Of a stretch of 64,000 nt of DNA, positions 8,130 to 17,850 are shown piece after piece. Origin of the DNA: Snuella lapsa. GTDB lineage: Bacteria > Bacteroidota > Bacteroidia > Flavobacteriales > Flavobacteriaceae. A program made the translations under genes and the position numbers. Location of the stretch: positions 62,001-126,000 of the forward strand of contig NZ_BAABCY010000076.1 of the NCBI RefSeq assembly GCF_039539345.1. Direction: 5' to 3'. The notes beneath the pieces are model-generated. The model had not been told where the DNA came from. It did no database searches and saw nothing but the letters and a program-made list of their open reading frames with translations. Numbering within the stretch: the first letter of the stretch is position 1; each line of letters starts with the position of its first letter.

Positions 8130-9347
8130 ATGCGATTACACAGAAATTTATGCTTTGCTGTTATTGACGGACTTACCCTTATTTTTAATGAGGGCAATTA
8201 TGCCGACAAGGTTATTCAACAACTATTGAAACGCGATAAACGCTGGGGCAGCCGAGACCGAGCTTTTGTTGCCGAAACCACATACGACATCGTAAGATGG
8301 AAACGCTTGTATGCAGAAATAGCCGAAGTAAAAGCACCTTACAATCGCGATAACCTATGGCGTATGTTTGCTGTATGGGCTATACTAAAAGGCATAAAAT
8401 TACCCGATTGGAAATATTTTGAAAACACACCAGCAAGAAAAATAAAAGGTAGGTTTGATGAGCTTTCTAAAATCAGAAAATTCAAGGAATCCATTCCCGA
8501 TTGGATGGATGCATTGGGAGAAGAAGAATTGGGTAAGGACACTTGGACCAAAGAAATTGCTGCATTAAACGAACAAGCCGATGTTATTTTAAGAGTAAAT
8601 ACATTAAAAACATCCAAACAAAAACTACAAGCTCAACTCAACGATTTAAACATCCAAACAGAAGTTTTACCAGACTATCCAGATGCACTTAAATTAAAGG
8701 AACGTTCCAATGTATTTACCACTGAACCTTTTAAAAATGGGCACTTCGAAGTACAAGATGCTTCATCTCAGTTGGTTGCCGAATTCTTAAATGTAAAACC
8801 GGGTATGCGTGTGGTCGATACCTGTGCCGGTGCTGGCGGCAAAACACTTCATATTGCTTCTCTTATGGAAAATAAGGGACAGATAATCGCCTTGGATATC
8901 TACGCAAACAAACTAAACGAATTGAAACGTCGTGCCAAGCGCAACGGCTCCCATAATATAGAACCCCGTCTTATAGAATCGACAAAAACTATTAAGAAAT
9001 TATACAATAAAGCCGATCGTGTGCTAATTGACGCACCTTGTTCTGGTTTGGGTGTTTTACGTAGAAATCCCGATGCCAAATGGAAGTTGCAACCGGAGTT
9101 TATTGAACAAATAAAGCGCACGCAACAAGACATTCTACAACAATATTCAAGAATGCTCAAAGCTGGTGGCCAGTTGGTATATGCCACATGCTCTATTCTG
9201 CCATCAGAAAATCAAGAACAGGTAAAAACATTTTTAAGCTCTGAAGTCGGTAAGGACTTTATCCTAGTAAAAGATAAAAAAATATTGGCGCACCAATCGG
9301 GGTTTGATGGTTTCTATATGGCACTTTTGGAGAAGAATAAAGCGTAA
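8130..9347 (+). CDS. RsmB/NOP-family rRNA cytosine-C5 methyltransferase
   Basis: 405 residues. An N-terminal RNA-binding region is followed by a Rossmann methyltransferase with the SAM loop DTCAGAGGKT (near 230), the motif IV cysteine in DAPCSGLG (near 305) and the catalytic motif VI cysteine in YATCSILPSENQ (near 350). The two-cysteine arrangement is that of RNA m5C methyltransferases; 16S rRNA is the likely substrate, though the exact base is not shown by sequence. The C-terminus lacks extra domains. The next gene starts 40 bases later. Confidence 0.88.
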   Translation: MRLHRNLCFAVIDGLTLIFNEGNYADKVIQQLLKRDKRWGSRDRAFVAETTYDIVRWKRLYAEIAEVKAPYNRDNLWRMFAVWAILKGIKLPDWKYFENTPARKIKGRFDELSKIRKFKESIPDWMDALGEEELGKDTWTKEIAALNEQADVILRVNTLKTSKQKLQAQLNDLNIQTEVLPDYPDALKLKERSNVFTTEPFKNGHFEVQDASSQLVAEFLNVKPGMRVVDTCAGAGGKTLHIASLMENKGQIIALDIYANKLNELKRRAKRNGSHNIEPRLIESTKTIKKLYNKADRVLIDAPCSGLGVLRRNPDAKWKLQPEFIEQIKRTQQDILQQYSRMLKAGGQLVYATCSILPSENQEQVKTFLSSEVGKDFILVKDKKILAHQSGFDGFYMALLEKNKA

Positions 9348-9387
9348 TATTGTAGAGAAACCTGCTATATTAGATGAAAACTGCCAC

Positions 9388-9879
9388 ATGAAAAAAGTTG
9401 TAATTGTAGGAAGCTCAAGAAATGATGGTGATACAGCAACGTTTACCAAAGAGTTGATTGCACAATCAAAATGGGATCTAATCAATTTGCAAGATTTTAA
9501 TTTCAGCTATTACGACTATCATCATGAAAATAAAAACGATGATTACCTGTCCTTAATGAAAGAAGTTATCGAAAAATATGACACATTAATCTTTGCAACC
9601 CCTGTTTATTGGTATGCAATGAGTGGAATTATGAAAGTGTTCTTCGACCGCTTTACCGATTTATTAACTAGGGAAAAAGAGCTAGGAAGAAAATTACGAG
9701 GCAAGAAAATGGCTGTAATTAGTTGTTCAACAGGTGAAAATCTAGGATCTTATTTTTGGCTTCCTTTTTTAGAAACAGCAAAATATTTAGGCATGGAATA
9801 CATTGGAAACATCCACACAATTACTGGGGAAAGCAGCAAACGAAAAATTGCCGATTTCATCAAACTTGTTGGTAAATAA
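9388..9879 (+). CDS. NADPH-dependent FMN reductase / flavodoxin-like oxidoreductase
   Basis: 163 residues with a flavodoxin fold: the FMN phosphate loop GSSRNDGDT at residues 7-15 and the flavin-ring loop with TPVYWYAMSG and the following FFDRFTD helix, both typical of NAD(P)H:quinone/FMN reductases. It should be a soluble flavoenzyme reducing quinones, dyes or free flavin; the natural acceptor is unknown. The ATG at 9388 starts directly at MKKVVIVG. A longer frame from 9304 would overlap the methyltransferase gene and add residues that do not fit the family. Confidence 0.85.
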   Translation: MKKVVIVGSSRNDGDTATFTKELIAQSKWDLINLQDFNFSYYDYHHENKNDDYLSLMKEVIEKYDTLIFATPVYWYAMSGIMKVFFDRFTDLLTREKELGRKLRGKKMAVISCSTGENLGSYFWLPFLETAKYLGMEYIGNIHTITGESSKRKIADFIKLVGK

Positions 9880-9897
9880 ATGCTTTATATTTAACCT

Positions 9898-10758
9898 ATG
9901 GATTCAAAATTCAAGGAATGGTTAAGTCATATTATAAACCAACAGATACTAAGTATCAAACCTATTTCTGGAGGAGACATCTCACATACCTATAAAGTAG
10001 AGACATCTGCTAATGCCCATTTTCTAAAGGTCAATATGGCCACGAACGCAGCACATATGTTTCAATCCGAAGCATATGCTCTAAATTTAATAAGCAGTAC
10101 CAATACTATTAAAACACCAAAAGTTTTGGCTTGCGATACATTTAATGGCACTTCATTTCTCCTTTTGGAGTATATTGAAAATAAATCTGCTTCTCCCAAA
10201 GACTTCGAAAATCTTGGCCTTCAACTTGCTGCCCTACACAAACATACCGCCGCTAACTTTGGTCTGGAACAGGACAATGCTATTGGGAGCCTTCATCAAA
10301 GCAACACCCGACATCAATCATGGATCCATTTTTATACCTGCGAAAGACTCCTGCCCCAATTGAAATTGGCTAAACAGCATCATTTACTTTCAGAGAGCGA
10401 ATGTCCCTCACAAGAAACCATACAGGCATCACTACAGCTCTTGTTTTCTGAGATAAAACCCGTATTACTTCACGGCGACCTTTGGAGCGGTAATTACATC
10501 ATTGCAACCGACGGCAGTCCTTACCTTATCGATCCAGCAGCTTATTACGGCCATAACGAAGTGGATATCGCCATGTCCAAACTTTTTGGCGGCTTTGCCC
10601 CTACTTTTTATGACACCTATTTTCAAGTCCATAAACTAGATGCCAACACCCAATCCCGCATAGATATTTACCAACTGTATTACCTGTTGGTACACCTTAA
10701 CCTATTCGGTACATCCTATTATCATTCTGTTATAAAGATTCTTAAAAAATATTTTTAA
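9898..10758 (+). CDS. Fructosamine kinase family protein
   Basis: 286 residues of the aminoglycoside phosphotransferase/kinase-like fold. The catalytic loop LLHGDLWSGNY is at 191-200 and the metal-binding Asp follows in YLIDPAAYYG (near 212). Members phosphorylate ketoamines formed by protein glycation at the 3-position of the sugar so that they break down. It sits 18 bases after the FMN reductase gene, so the two may be co-transcribed. No target evidence is present beyond the family. Confidence 0.87.
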   Translation: MDSKFKEWLSHIINQQILSIKPISGGDISHTYKVETSANAHFLKVNMATNAAHMFQSEAYALNLISSTNTIKTPKVLACDTFNGTSFLLLEYIENKSASPKDFENLGLQLAALHKHTAANFGLEQDNAIGSLHQSNTRHQSWIHFYTCERLLPQLKLAKQHHLLSESECPSQETIQASLQLLFSEIKPVLLHGDLWSGNYIIATDGSPYLIDPAAYYGHNEVDIAMSKLFGGFAPTFYDTYFQVHKLDANTQSRIDIYQLYYLLVHLNLFGTSYYHSVIKILKKYF

Positions 10759-10833
10759 AACACTTGTTAAAAATACTGTTAATAAGAGCCTATCCTTTCA
10801 TAAAAAAAGCAAGCTTAAATGCATAAAAAAGTG

Positions 10834-10841
10834 TATTTTTG
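10834..10841 (+). promoter_or_regulatory. -7 box (TAnnTTTG) for purL
   Basis: TATTTTTG followed by C, 32 bases before the purL ATG. I see no purine riboswitch-like fold in the short leader. Confidence 0.6.
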
Positions 10842-10873
10842 CACTTTGTTAAACACAACACAAATCGTACATA

Positions 10874-13800
10874 ATGATTCATTTCTTTGGAAACGTAACC
10901 GGCAAGGTATTTGCCGTTCAAACAACAAAAGAATTATCAACTGAGAGTATTTCCAAACTTAACTGGTTATTCGGAAATCAACCCAAAATAGAGCAAGCAT
11001 CCCTAGATGCTTTTTTTGTTGGTCCCAGAGCAGCCATGATTACGCCTTGGAGTACCAATGCTGTTGAAATTACCCAAAATATGGGGATTTCAGATATCAT
11101 AAGAATAGAAGAGTTCCAAGCTGTTGCTGAAGATTTTAAAGCGTATGATCCCATGATCTCCCAAAAATTCAAGGGACTGGATCAGGATACCTTTACCATC
11201 GACATACAACCAGAAGCCATCCTTAACATAGAAGATATTGCGGCTTATAACCAAAAGGAAGGTTTAGCACTTAACGACGAGGAAATAGCTTATCTGGAAG
11301 ACGTTTCTAAAAAGATTGGAAGGCCTTTAACCGACTCAGAAGTTTTTGGTTTTTCACAGGTAAACTCCGAACATTGCCGCCATAAAATATTCAACGGGAC
11401 CTTTATTATTGATGGCGAAGAGAAACCATCGTCTTTATTTAAACTTATTAAGGAAACATCAAAGCAACACCCAAACGATATTGTGTCTGCCTATAAAGAC
11501 AATGTAGCCTTTATAAAAGGACCTAAAGTAGAACAATTTGCACCAAAACGTGCCGATGTTCCCGACTATTATACTACACAGGGTTTTGAATCGGTTATCT
11601 CGTTAAAAGCAGAAACTCATAACTTCCCAACAACAGTAGAACCCTTTAACGGTGCCGCTACTGGTTCTGGTGGTGAGATACGTGACCGCTTGGCAGGAGG
11701 AAAAGGAGCCATCCCGTTAGCGGGTACAGCGGTTTATATGACCTCATATTCCCGACTGGAGGAAACCAGACCATGGGAAAAGGCCTTTGCCGAACGCGAT
11801 TGGCTATACCAAACTCCAATGGACATTTTAATTAAAGCCTCTAATGGTGCCTCCGATTTTGGTAATAAATTTGGTCAACCACTTATTTGTGGGTCGGTAT
11901 TAACCTTTGAACACGAAGAAGAGGCGCGTAAACTTGGTTTTGACAAAGTTATCATGCTAGCCGGAGGTATAGGCTACGGCAAAAAAGAGCAAGCCTTAAA
12001 AGACACGCCAAAACAAGGCGATAAAATTGTTATCCTTGGTGGTGAGAATTACCGTATTGGTATGGGAGGCGCTGCAGTTTCGTCGGCCGACACAGGAGAA
12101 TTTGCCTCAGGAATCGAATTAAATGCCGTTCAGCGTTCCAATCCCGAAATGCAAAAGCGTGCTGCTAATGCCATTCGGGGCATGGTGGAAAGCGATGAGA
12201 ACTTTATCGTTTCCATCCATGATCATGGCGCTGGTGGACATCTAAACTGTTTATCAGAACTAGTAGAAGAAACAGGAGGCAATATCGATCTGGATAAACT
12301 CCCTGTTGGTGACCCCACACTTTCCGACAAAGAAATTATAGGCAATGAATCGCAAGAACGTATGGGATTGGTAATTGCCGACACGCATATAGATACTCTG
12401 GAGCGCATTGCAGAACGTGAACGCTCTCCTATCTATACTGTAGGAGATGTAACTGGCGACAACCGCTTTACTTTTCAGTCTAAAACCAAAGGCAACACGC
12501 CTATGGACTTAGCATTGGAAGATATGTTTGGTAGTTCTCCCAAAACAATTATGAACGATAAAACAGTTAGTGTAAACTATAAAGACCTTAACTATACATC
12601 AGATAAGTTTAACAGCTATTTGGAACAGGTACTACAGTTAGAAGCCGTAGCCTGTAAAGATTGGTTAACCAACAAAGTAGATCGTTGCGTTGGTGGTAAA
12701 GTCGCCAAGCAACAGTGTGCAGGACCTTTGCAATTGCCTTTAAACAATGTTGGTGTTATGGCTTTGGATTATAAAGGCAAGGAAGGTATTGCCACCTCTA
12801 TTGGCCACTCACCTATTTCGGGATTAATCGATCCGGTAGCCGGAAGTAGAAATAGTATTACCGAAGCGTTGACTAACATCATTTGGGCTCCTCTAAAAGA
12901 AGGTTTAAAAAATGTGTCCCTATCGGCCAACTGGATGTGGCCTTGCAAAAATGAAGGTGAAGATGCACGTCTATATGAAGCTGTAGAAGCAGTATCTGAA
13001 TTTGCTATCGATTTGGGCATTAACGTACCAACTGGGAAAGATTCTCTTTCTATGAAGCAAAAATACCCTAACGAAGAGGTTATTGCTCCTGGAACCGTTA
13101 TCATTTCTGCAGCCGCTAATTGTACTGATATTTCAAAAGTTGTTGAGCCTGTATTTAAGAGAAATAAAGGCGCTATATATTATATCAACATTTCCCAAGA
13201 CAACTTTAAGTTAGGAGGTAGTTCGTTTGCTCAAATCCTTAACAAAATAGGAAATGAAGCCCCTACGGTTAAAGATGCCGTTTATGTGAAAACTGTATTT
13301 AATACCATTCAAACTTTAATTCAAAATGATAAAATTGTTGCAGGTCACGATGTAGCTTCAGGTGGTTTGATTACCACTTTGTTGGAAATGTGCTTTGCTG
13401 ACAATGAGCTTGGAGCAGAACTCGACCTTTCTGGCATAAATGAGCCAGATACTCTAAAACTACTATTTGCTGAAAACACTGGTATTGTTATTCAGGCAGC
13501 AGATAACTCTATAGAAGATGTCCTTTCTGCATCAAATATAGCATTCCATAAAATTGGTAAAGTTACTGAAAGCACGTCTTTAAACATTACGAATGATACT
13601 GATGTGTTTACCCTAAATGTTTCCGAACTAAGAGATGTCTGGTATAAAACTTCGTTCTTACTAGATCAAAAGCAAACAGCCAATGACCTGGCCAAAACGC
13701 GCTATGAAAACTATAAAGTTCAGCCTTTAAATTACAGTTTTCCTAAACATTTTTCAGGTAAGCTTCCCGTAATAGACGATAGCAAACCACGCCCTAGAGC

Positions 13801-14539
13801 TGCCATCCTTAGAGAGAAAGGAAGCAATAGTGAGCGCGAAATGGCAAATGCCATGTATCTAGCTGGTTTTGATGTGAAAGATGTACATATGACGGATTTA
13901 ATTTCTGGTCGTGAAACACTTGAAGATATTCAGTTTTTAGGTGCAGTTGGAGGATTTAGCAACTCAGATGTACTCGGATCTGCTAAGGGTTGGGCAGGAG
14001 CCATAAAATATAATGAAAAGGCAAACAAGGCTATTCAAGATTTCTTCAATAGAGAAGACACCTTATCTGTTGGTATATGCAACGGCTGTCAGTTATTTAT
14101 GGAATTGGAAGAAATCACCCCAGATCATGAAGTTCACGGAAAGATGCTCCATAACGATTCCCACAAACACGAAAGCAACTTTACCTCTGTAAAGATTCAA
14201 GAGAATAATTCGGTAATGCTTTCATCACTTTCTGGTAGCACACTAGGGGTTTGGATTAGTCATGGCGAAGGTAAATTTAACCTACCACATGCCGAAGACC
14301 AATATAAGATTGTTGCTAAATATGGTTATGAAGGATACCCACATAACCCCAATGGTTCCGACTATAATACAGCCATGCTATGTGATAAAACAGGCAGACA
14401 TTTAGTAACTATGCCCCACATTGAACGCTCTACTTTTCAGTGGAACTGGGCTTATTATCCCGATGACAGAAATGATGAAGCATCACCTTGGCTTGAAGCT
14501 TTTGTAAATGCAAGGAAGTGGATTGAAAAACACCAATAG
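10874..14539 (+). CDS. purL: Phosphoribosylformylglycinamidine synthase, single-chain form
   Basis: 1221 residues, the full length of the large PurL type (synthase plus glutaminase). It converts FGAR, ATP and glutamine to FGAM in the fourth step of purine synthesis. The synthase half carries FSQVNSEHCRHK, AETHNFPTTVEPFNGAATG and HDHGAGGH. The C-terminal class I glutaminase has its cysteine nucleophile in GICNGCQLF (near 1070) and the histidine region in ISHGEGKF. The single-chain form means separate purQ and purS genes are not needed. It has its own promoter, and an AraC regulator gene follows after 2 bases. Confidence 0.97.
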   Translation: MIHFFGNVTGKVFAVQTTKELSTESISKLNWLFGNQPKIEQASLDAFFVGPRAAMITPWSTNAVEITQNMGISDIIRIEEFQAVAEDFKAYDPMISQKFKGLDQDTFTIDIQPEAILNIEDIAAYNQKEGLALNDEEIAYLEDVSKKIGRPLTDSEVFGFSQVNSEHCRHKIFNGTFIIDGEEKPSSLFKLIKETSKQHPNDIVSAYKDNVAFIKGPKVEQFAPKRADVPDYYTTQGFESVISLKAETHNFPTTVEPFNGAATGSGGEIRDRLAGGKGAIPLAGTAVYMTSYSRLEETRPWEKAFAERDWLYQTPMDILIKASNGASDFGNKFGQPLICGSVLTFEHEEEARKLGFDKVIMLAGGIGYGKKEQALKDTPKQGDKIVILGGENYRIGMGGAAVSSADTGEFASGIELNAVQRSNPEMQKRAANAIRGMVESDENFIVSIHDHGAGGHLNCLSELVEETGGNIDLDKLPVGDPTLSDKEIIGNESQERMGLVIADTHIDTLERIAERERSPIYTVGDVTGDNRFTFQSKTKGNTPMDLALEDMFGSSPKTIMNDKTVSVNYKDLNYTSDKFNSYLEQVLQLEAVACKDWLTNKVDRCVGGKVAKQQCAGPLQLPLNNVGVMALDYKGKEGIATSIGHSPISGLIDPVAGSRNSITEALTNIIWAPLKEGLKNVSLSANWMWPCKNEGEDARLYEAVEAVSEFAIDLGINVPTGKDSLSMKQKYPNEEVIAPGTVIISAAANCTDISKVVEPVFKRNKGAIYYINISQDNFKLGGSSFAQILNKIGNEAPTVKDAVYVKTVFNTIQTLIQNDKIVAGHDVASGGLITTLLEMCFADNELGAELDLSGINEPDTLKLLFAENTGIVIQAADNSIEDVLSASNIAFHKIGKVTESTSLNITNDTDVFTLNVSELRDVWYKTSFLLDQKQTANDLAKTRYENYKVQPLNYSFPKHFSGKLPVIDDSKPRPRAAILREKGSNSEREMANAMYLAGFDVKDVHMTDLISGRETLEDIQFLGAVGGFSNSDVLGSAKGWAGAIKYNEKANKAIQDFFNREDTLSVGICNGCQLFMELEEITPDHEVHGKMLHNDSHKHESNFTSVKIQENNSVMLSSLSGSTLGVWISHGEGKFNLPHAEDQYKIVAKYGYEGYPHNPNGSDYNTAMLCDKTGRHLVTMPHIERSTFQWNWAYYPDDRNDEASPWLEAFVNARKWIEKHQ

Positions 14540-14541
14540 TT

Positions 14542-15348
14542 TTGCCAAAGTTAGTTGTCTCCAATTTAATAAAAAACCACCCTTTATTTTTAAATATTGT
14601 AAAGGTTAACTATCGACTGGATGACGCTTCCATAGTTGCTTCTACAGGCTATAATTATTTGGTCTTTATTTTATCTGGTGATTTTAAAATTAAAGACGAG
14701 AAAGGAGAACGCTATTTATCTAAATACTTTTTAAATTCTTCTTCAAGCTATTACGAACTATCAGCCAGAAAAGGAGATACTTTTCTGGCTATTCGTCTTG
14801 CCCCCGATAAGTTCCATAAAATTACAGGAAGTGACCTATCCAAATCCGATACCCGTATCAATCTGGAGCAAGTTATTCCTAAAGAAATATGCCATAAGCT
14901 TTTATTGGAACTACAAGATTGTACTAATGTCAATGATCATATTAAGGTATTGGATAAGCATCTAAGTACTTATTACTCCAAATGGTCGAAACCAACTGCC
15001 ATTTCAACAATCCTTGAGTATATCTTAAAAAACAACGGCATGTTGAATGTTACCGATTTAATAGAGCATTTCCATGTTTCGCATTCTACGCTTAACAGGC
15101 ATTTCAAAAAGATTACTGGTATGACCGCCAATAAATTCTTAAGACTCATTAGGGTCAATTATATTATTAGGCATATCGAACAAAACGCAACAACCAACAT
15201 TCTACCTCTAATAGAAAATTACAAGTATTACGACTACTCTCATTTTTCTAAAAATATTAAAGAATTTACAGGTCAAACCCCCAAACAATTCTTTCGAGAT
15301 AAGCATTCAAACATGAGAGAAATTCTGTATAAAAAAATCGATTTTTAA
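14542..15348 (+). CDS. AraC-family transcriptional regulator
   Basis: 268 residues. The N-terminal half looks like a cupin-type sensing domain (YNYLVFILSGDFKI). The C-terminal AraC domain (about 160-258) has two helix-turn-helix units; the second ends HFSKNIKEFTGQTPKQFF. The start must be non-ATG: TTG at 14542, only 2 bases after the purL stop, with no Met before residue 160. That TTG is also the end of a TAGTTTTG string (14537-14544). It could be read through from purL. Targets are unknown; the adjacent glycan genes on the other strand are candidates by position only. Confidence 0.8.
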   Translation: MPKLVVSNLIKNHPLFLNIVKVNYRLDDASIVASTGYNYLVFILSGDFKIKDEKGERYLSKYFLNSSSSYYELSARKGDTFLAIRLAPDKFHKITGSDLSKSDTRINLEQVIPKEICHKLLLELQDCTNVNDHIKVLDKHLSTYYSKWSKPTAISTILEYILKNNGMLNVTDLIEHFHVSHSTLNRHFKKITGMTANKFLRLIRVNYIIRHIEQNATTNILPLIENYKYYDYSHFSKNIKEFTGQTPKQFFRDKHSNMREILYKKIDF

Positions 15349-15460
15349 TATCAATTTTACATTTTGACGATTTTTTACATGAAAACTCATCAAAAGAGCA
15401 TTAAATTTGAATAGAGATAATTTTAATGGGAGAAACATTAGAATGCTATTAATCAATTTA

Positions 15461-15493
15461 GAAAAAGAGGCGTTGCTATCGCCTCTTTTTTTA
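15461..15493. terminator. Bidirectional intrinsic terminator between araC-type and GH20 genes
   Basis: AAAGAGGCG and CGCCTCTTT form the stem around TTGCTAT. T-tracts occur on both strands, and the hairpin lies between two convergent genes. Confidence 0.88.
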
Positions 15494-15555
15494 CCCAAAT
15501 TATCCCCAGAGTTTTAGACTCTTTTTATCTCAAAAACATAAAACTTTCTGGGCTT

Positions 15556-17841
15556 TTATTTTATGGATACTTCGTCTAAAAACAACCAAGCATCTCCCTT
15601 TCTTATATGCCAATCAGGCAGCTCTCCCCTATTCTTAGCTACGATCTTTATAAAGGCTACTGGTTGCTTTTTGAATTCGGTTTCTATACGCTTTATAATT
15701 GGATCTCTACTCTTATCGGTGCTTATCGATTCATCTAACACAGTAGTATAGTTCTTTCCGTCGCTCGAAACAGACACCAGCACTTGTGTTGGCAGCATTA
15801 CAGATGTAGCTCCTATATGCTGAAAAAAGTTCATGCTTATGTACGACATGTAGGTCAAATTCCCTAATTCAATAATAATATCGAAATCTTTTCCAGAAAT
15901 TCCCTGCCAACTAGGGTCATCACCACGAGCAATAGCAAATTTATTATCAAATAAGGCCTTGTCCCCTCCACCACTGTAAGTTTCATTATATGGGTTTAAG
16001 TATTTAATCTGGCATTTATCACCAAAGCCCGTAGAAAACATACGCTTTAATGGGTAACCGACTGGTTTGCCTTGTCTAAAACACAAGGCATATAAGTTAA
16101 CAGGACTACGATATAGAATAGGGGCATCGTATAATTGTGAATCTGCATTAGGTTGTGATCCATCCAAGGTATATCGTATTTCATAAAGGTTTAATTCATT
16201 GGTTAAAGTAAGCCTAAAATCCCCTGTATCCTTATCAAAACCAACATTATAATCGGGGGTTAAAGCACTTTCAGCATAGTTATACCCTAATTCTTTCAAT
16301 CGGTCAAAATGAATATCCATTTTCTTTATAAATTGTTCTTTATCCTTTTTGTCGGAAGAACACCAAAGGGCTTCAGAAAGTGCACAAACTCTTGGCAGCA
16401 TCATATATTGAAGGTGTTTCATATCTTTAATTTGCTCAGTCCATAAGTTCGCTTGCCCTCCCAAAATATGATGCTTCTTATCTTTAGAAATAGCTTCAGG
16501 AACTGGATTGAAATCATACACTTTCAACAGGTTATTATAGCCTCCCCAAGACGGAGGTTCGAATTCACTTTTGCCCTGACTGTGGTCAAAATAACAGGGG
16601 GATCCCGGTGACATCACCACATCATGACCATCATTCGCTGCTTCAATTCCCCCAGTAACGCCTCGCCAAGACATAACGGTGGCCCTAGGCGGTAATCCTC
16701 CTTCAAGAATCTCATCCCAACCTATTAATTTTCTTTGTTTTGAATGAATATAGGCCTCCATTCTTTTTACAAAATAACTCTGTAATGCTTCACCATTACT
16801 CAAATTTTCCTCTTCCATTCTTTGTATGCATCGCGTGCACTGAAGCCAGGTTCCCTTTCCTACCTCGTCACCTCCAATATGGACATATTGGTATGGAAAC
16901 AACTCTATAACCTCCGTTAAAATATTCTGCAAAAACGCAAAGGTCTTATCGTTTCCCGCACAGTAAACACCTGCTCCTTCTGCTCCAACACAGGTGAGTT
17001 CTGGATAACACTGTAAAGCCGCTTCAGAATGTCCGGGCATTTCTATTTCCGGAATTACATCAATGTACCTATCGGAAGCGTAAGCCACTATTTCCCTGAT
17101 ATCTTCTTTAGTATAATACCCTCCATATACTGATGCTTCATCATCCCTATAACAAGATTCAAAATCCTCCCATGGTTTCTTATTGGGTTTTACTTTTCGC
17201 CATGCTCCCTTGTTTGTTAATTCCGGATAGGCATCTATCTGAATTCTCCAACCAATACCATCTACCAAATGCCAATGAAACTTATTCATTTTATGCATGG
17301 CCATTATATCTATTACCTTTTTCACGGAATCCTTTGGAAAAAAGTGCCGGGATACATCCAGCATCATACCTCGCCAAGAAAACTCCGGACTATCATTGAT
17401 CTTTACCAATTGAAGTATAGGCTCCTTTAAAACTATTTTGGGAGACAATAACTGTTTTAAGGTTTGAATGCCATAAAACAAACCCCGATATGCTCCACTT
17501 GAAATTACTATACCTCTGCTAGATACCTCAAGCTGATACCCCCCGTTGGTGTTTCCTGATTCCTGTAAAATGAGCTGGATCGTATTAACATTGGCTTCAG
17601 ATCCAACACTTAACCTTAAATTAAAGTTTGATTGTAAAAACGCGGTTAGTTCTTCTACTATTTTTTTTCCTTTAACGGTATCGTCAACGACGATAACGGT
17701 TTCTTCATTTATATGAAAGTACCCCTTCTCATATTGAACAGAATAAGGCTGTGGTATAACACCACTTTGTAACTGAACATTATTTTTACAGGATATTATT
17801 AGAAATAAAACACCTGCAAAACATATTTTAATACAATTCAT
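15556..17841 (-). CDS. Beta-N-acetylhexosaminidase, GH20 lipoprotein
   Basis: 761 residues with a lipoprotein signal peptide (IISC lipobox, Cys18). An N-terminal GH20b-like domain (about 25-150) leads into the GH20 barrel. The catalytic Asp-Glu pair is in HIGGDEVGKGTW (near 322-333) and FHWHLVDG is a barrel strand. The C-terminal part carries a chitobiase-type sandwich (YTLDGSQPNADS) and a discoidin-like domain (end at WLFLDEVSIK). GH20 enzymes remove terminal GlcNAc or GalNAc by substrate-assisted catalysis. It follows the sulfatase gene by 9 bases, so the pair probably desulfates and trims an amino-sugar glycan at the cell surface or periplasm. Confidence 0.93.
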   Translation of the reverse strand: MNCIKICFAGVLFLIISCKNNVQLQSGVIPQPYSVQYEKGYFHINEETVIVVDDTVKGKKIVEELTAFLQSNFNLRLSVGSEANVNTIQLILQESGNTNGGYQLEVSSRGIVISSGAYRGLFYGIQTLKQLLSPKIVLKEPILQLVKINDSPEFSWRGMMLDVSRHFFPKDSVKKVIDIMAMHKMNKFHWHLVDGIGWRIQIDAYPELTNKGAWRKVKPNKKPWEDFESCYRDDEASVYGGYYTKEDIREIVAYASDRYIDVIPEIEMPGHSEAALQCYPELTCVGAEGAGVYCAGNDKTFAFLQNILTEVIELFPYQYVHIGGDEVGKGTWLQCTRCIQRMEEENLSNGEALQSYFVKRMEAYIHSKQRKLIGWDEILEGGLPPRATVMSWRGVTGGIEAANDGHDVVMSPGSPCYFDHSQGKSEFEPPSWGGYNNLLKVYDFNPVPEAISKDKKHHILGGQANLWTEQIKDMKHLQYMMLPRVCALSEALWCSSDKKDKEQFIKKMDIHFDRLKELGYNYAESALTPDYNVGFDKDTGDFRLTLTNELNLYEIRYTLDGSQPNADSQLYDAPILYRSPVNLYALCFRQGKPVGYPLKRMFSTGFGDKCQIKYLNPYNETYSGGGDKALFDNKFAIARGDDPSWQGISGKDFDIIIELGNLTYMSYISMNFFQHIGATSVMLPTQVLVSVSSDGKNYTTVLDESISTDKSRDPIIKRIETEFKKQPVAFIKIVAKNRGELPDWHIRKGDAWLFLDEVSIK

Positions 17842-17850
17842 CTTAAAATT

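Noticed and set aside
9304..9387. Upstream extension of the FMN reductase from an ATG at 9304
   Set aside because: It overlaps the methyltransferase gene and adds 28 residues that do not belong to the flavodoxin fold.
16556..16575. GGTTCGAATTC as a tRNA T-loop
   Set aside because: There is no surrounding cloverleaf, and it lies within the GH20 coding region.
17133..17399. Plus-strand open frame opposite the GH20 gene
   Set aside because: It is antisense to the catalytic domain and has no signs of a real protein.
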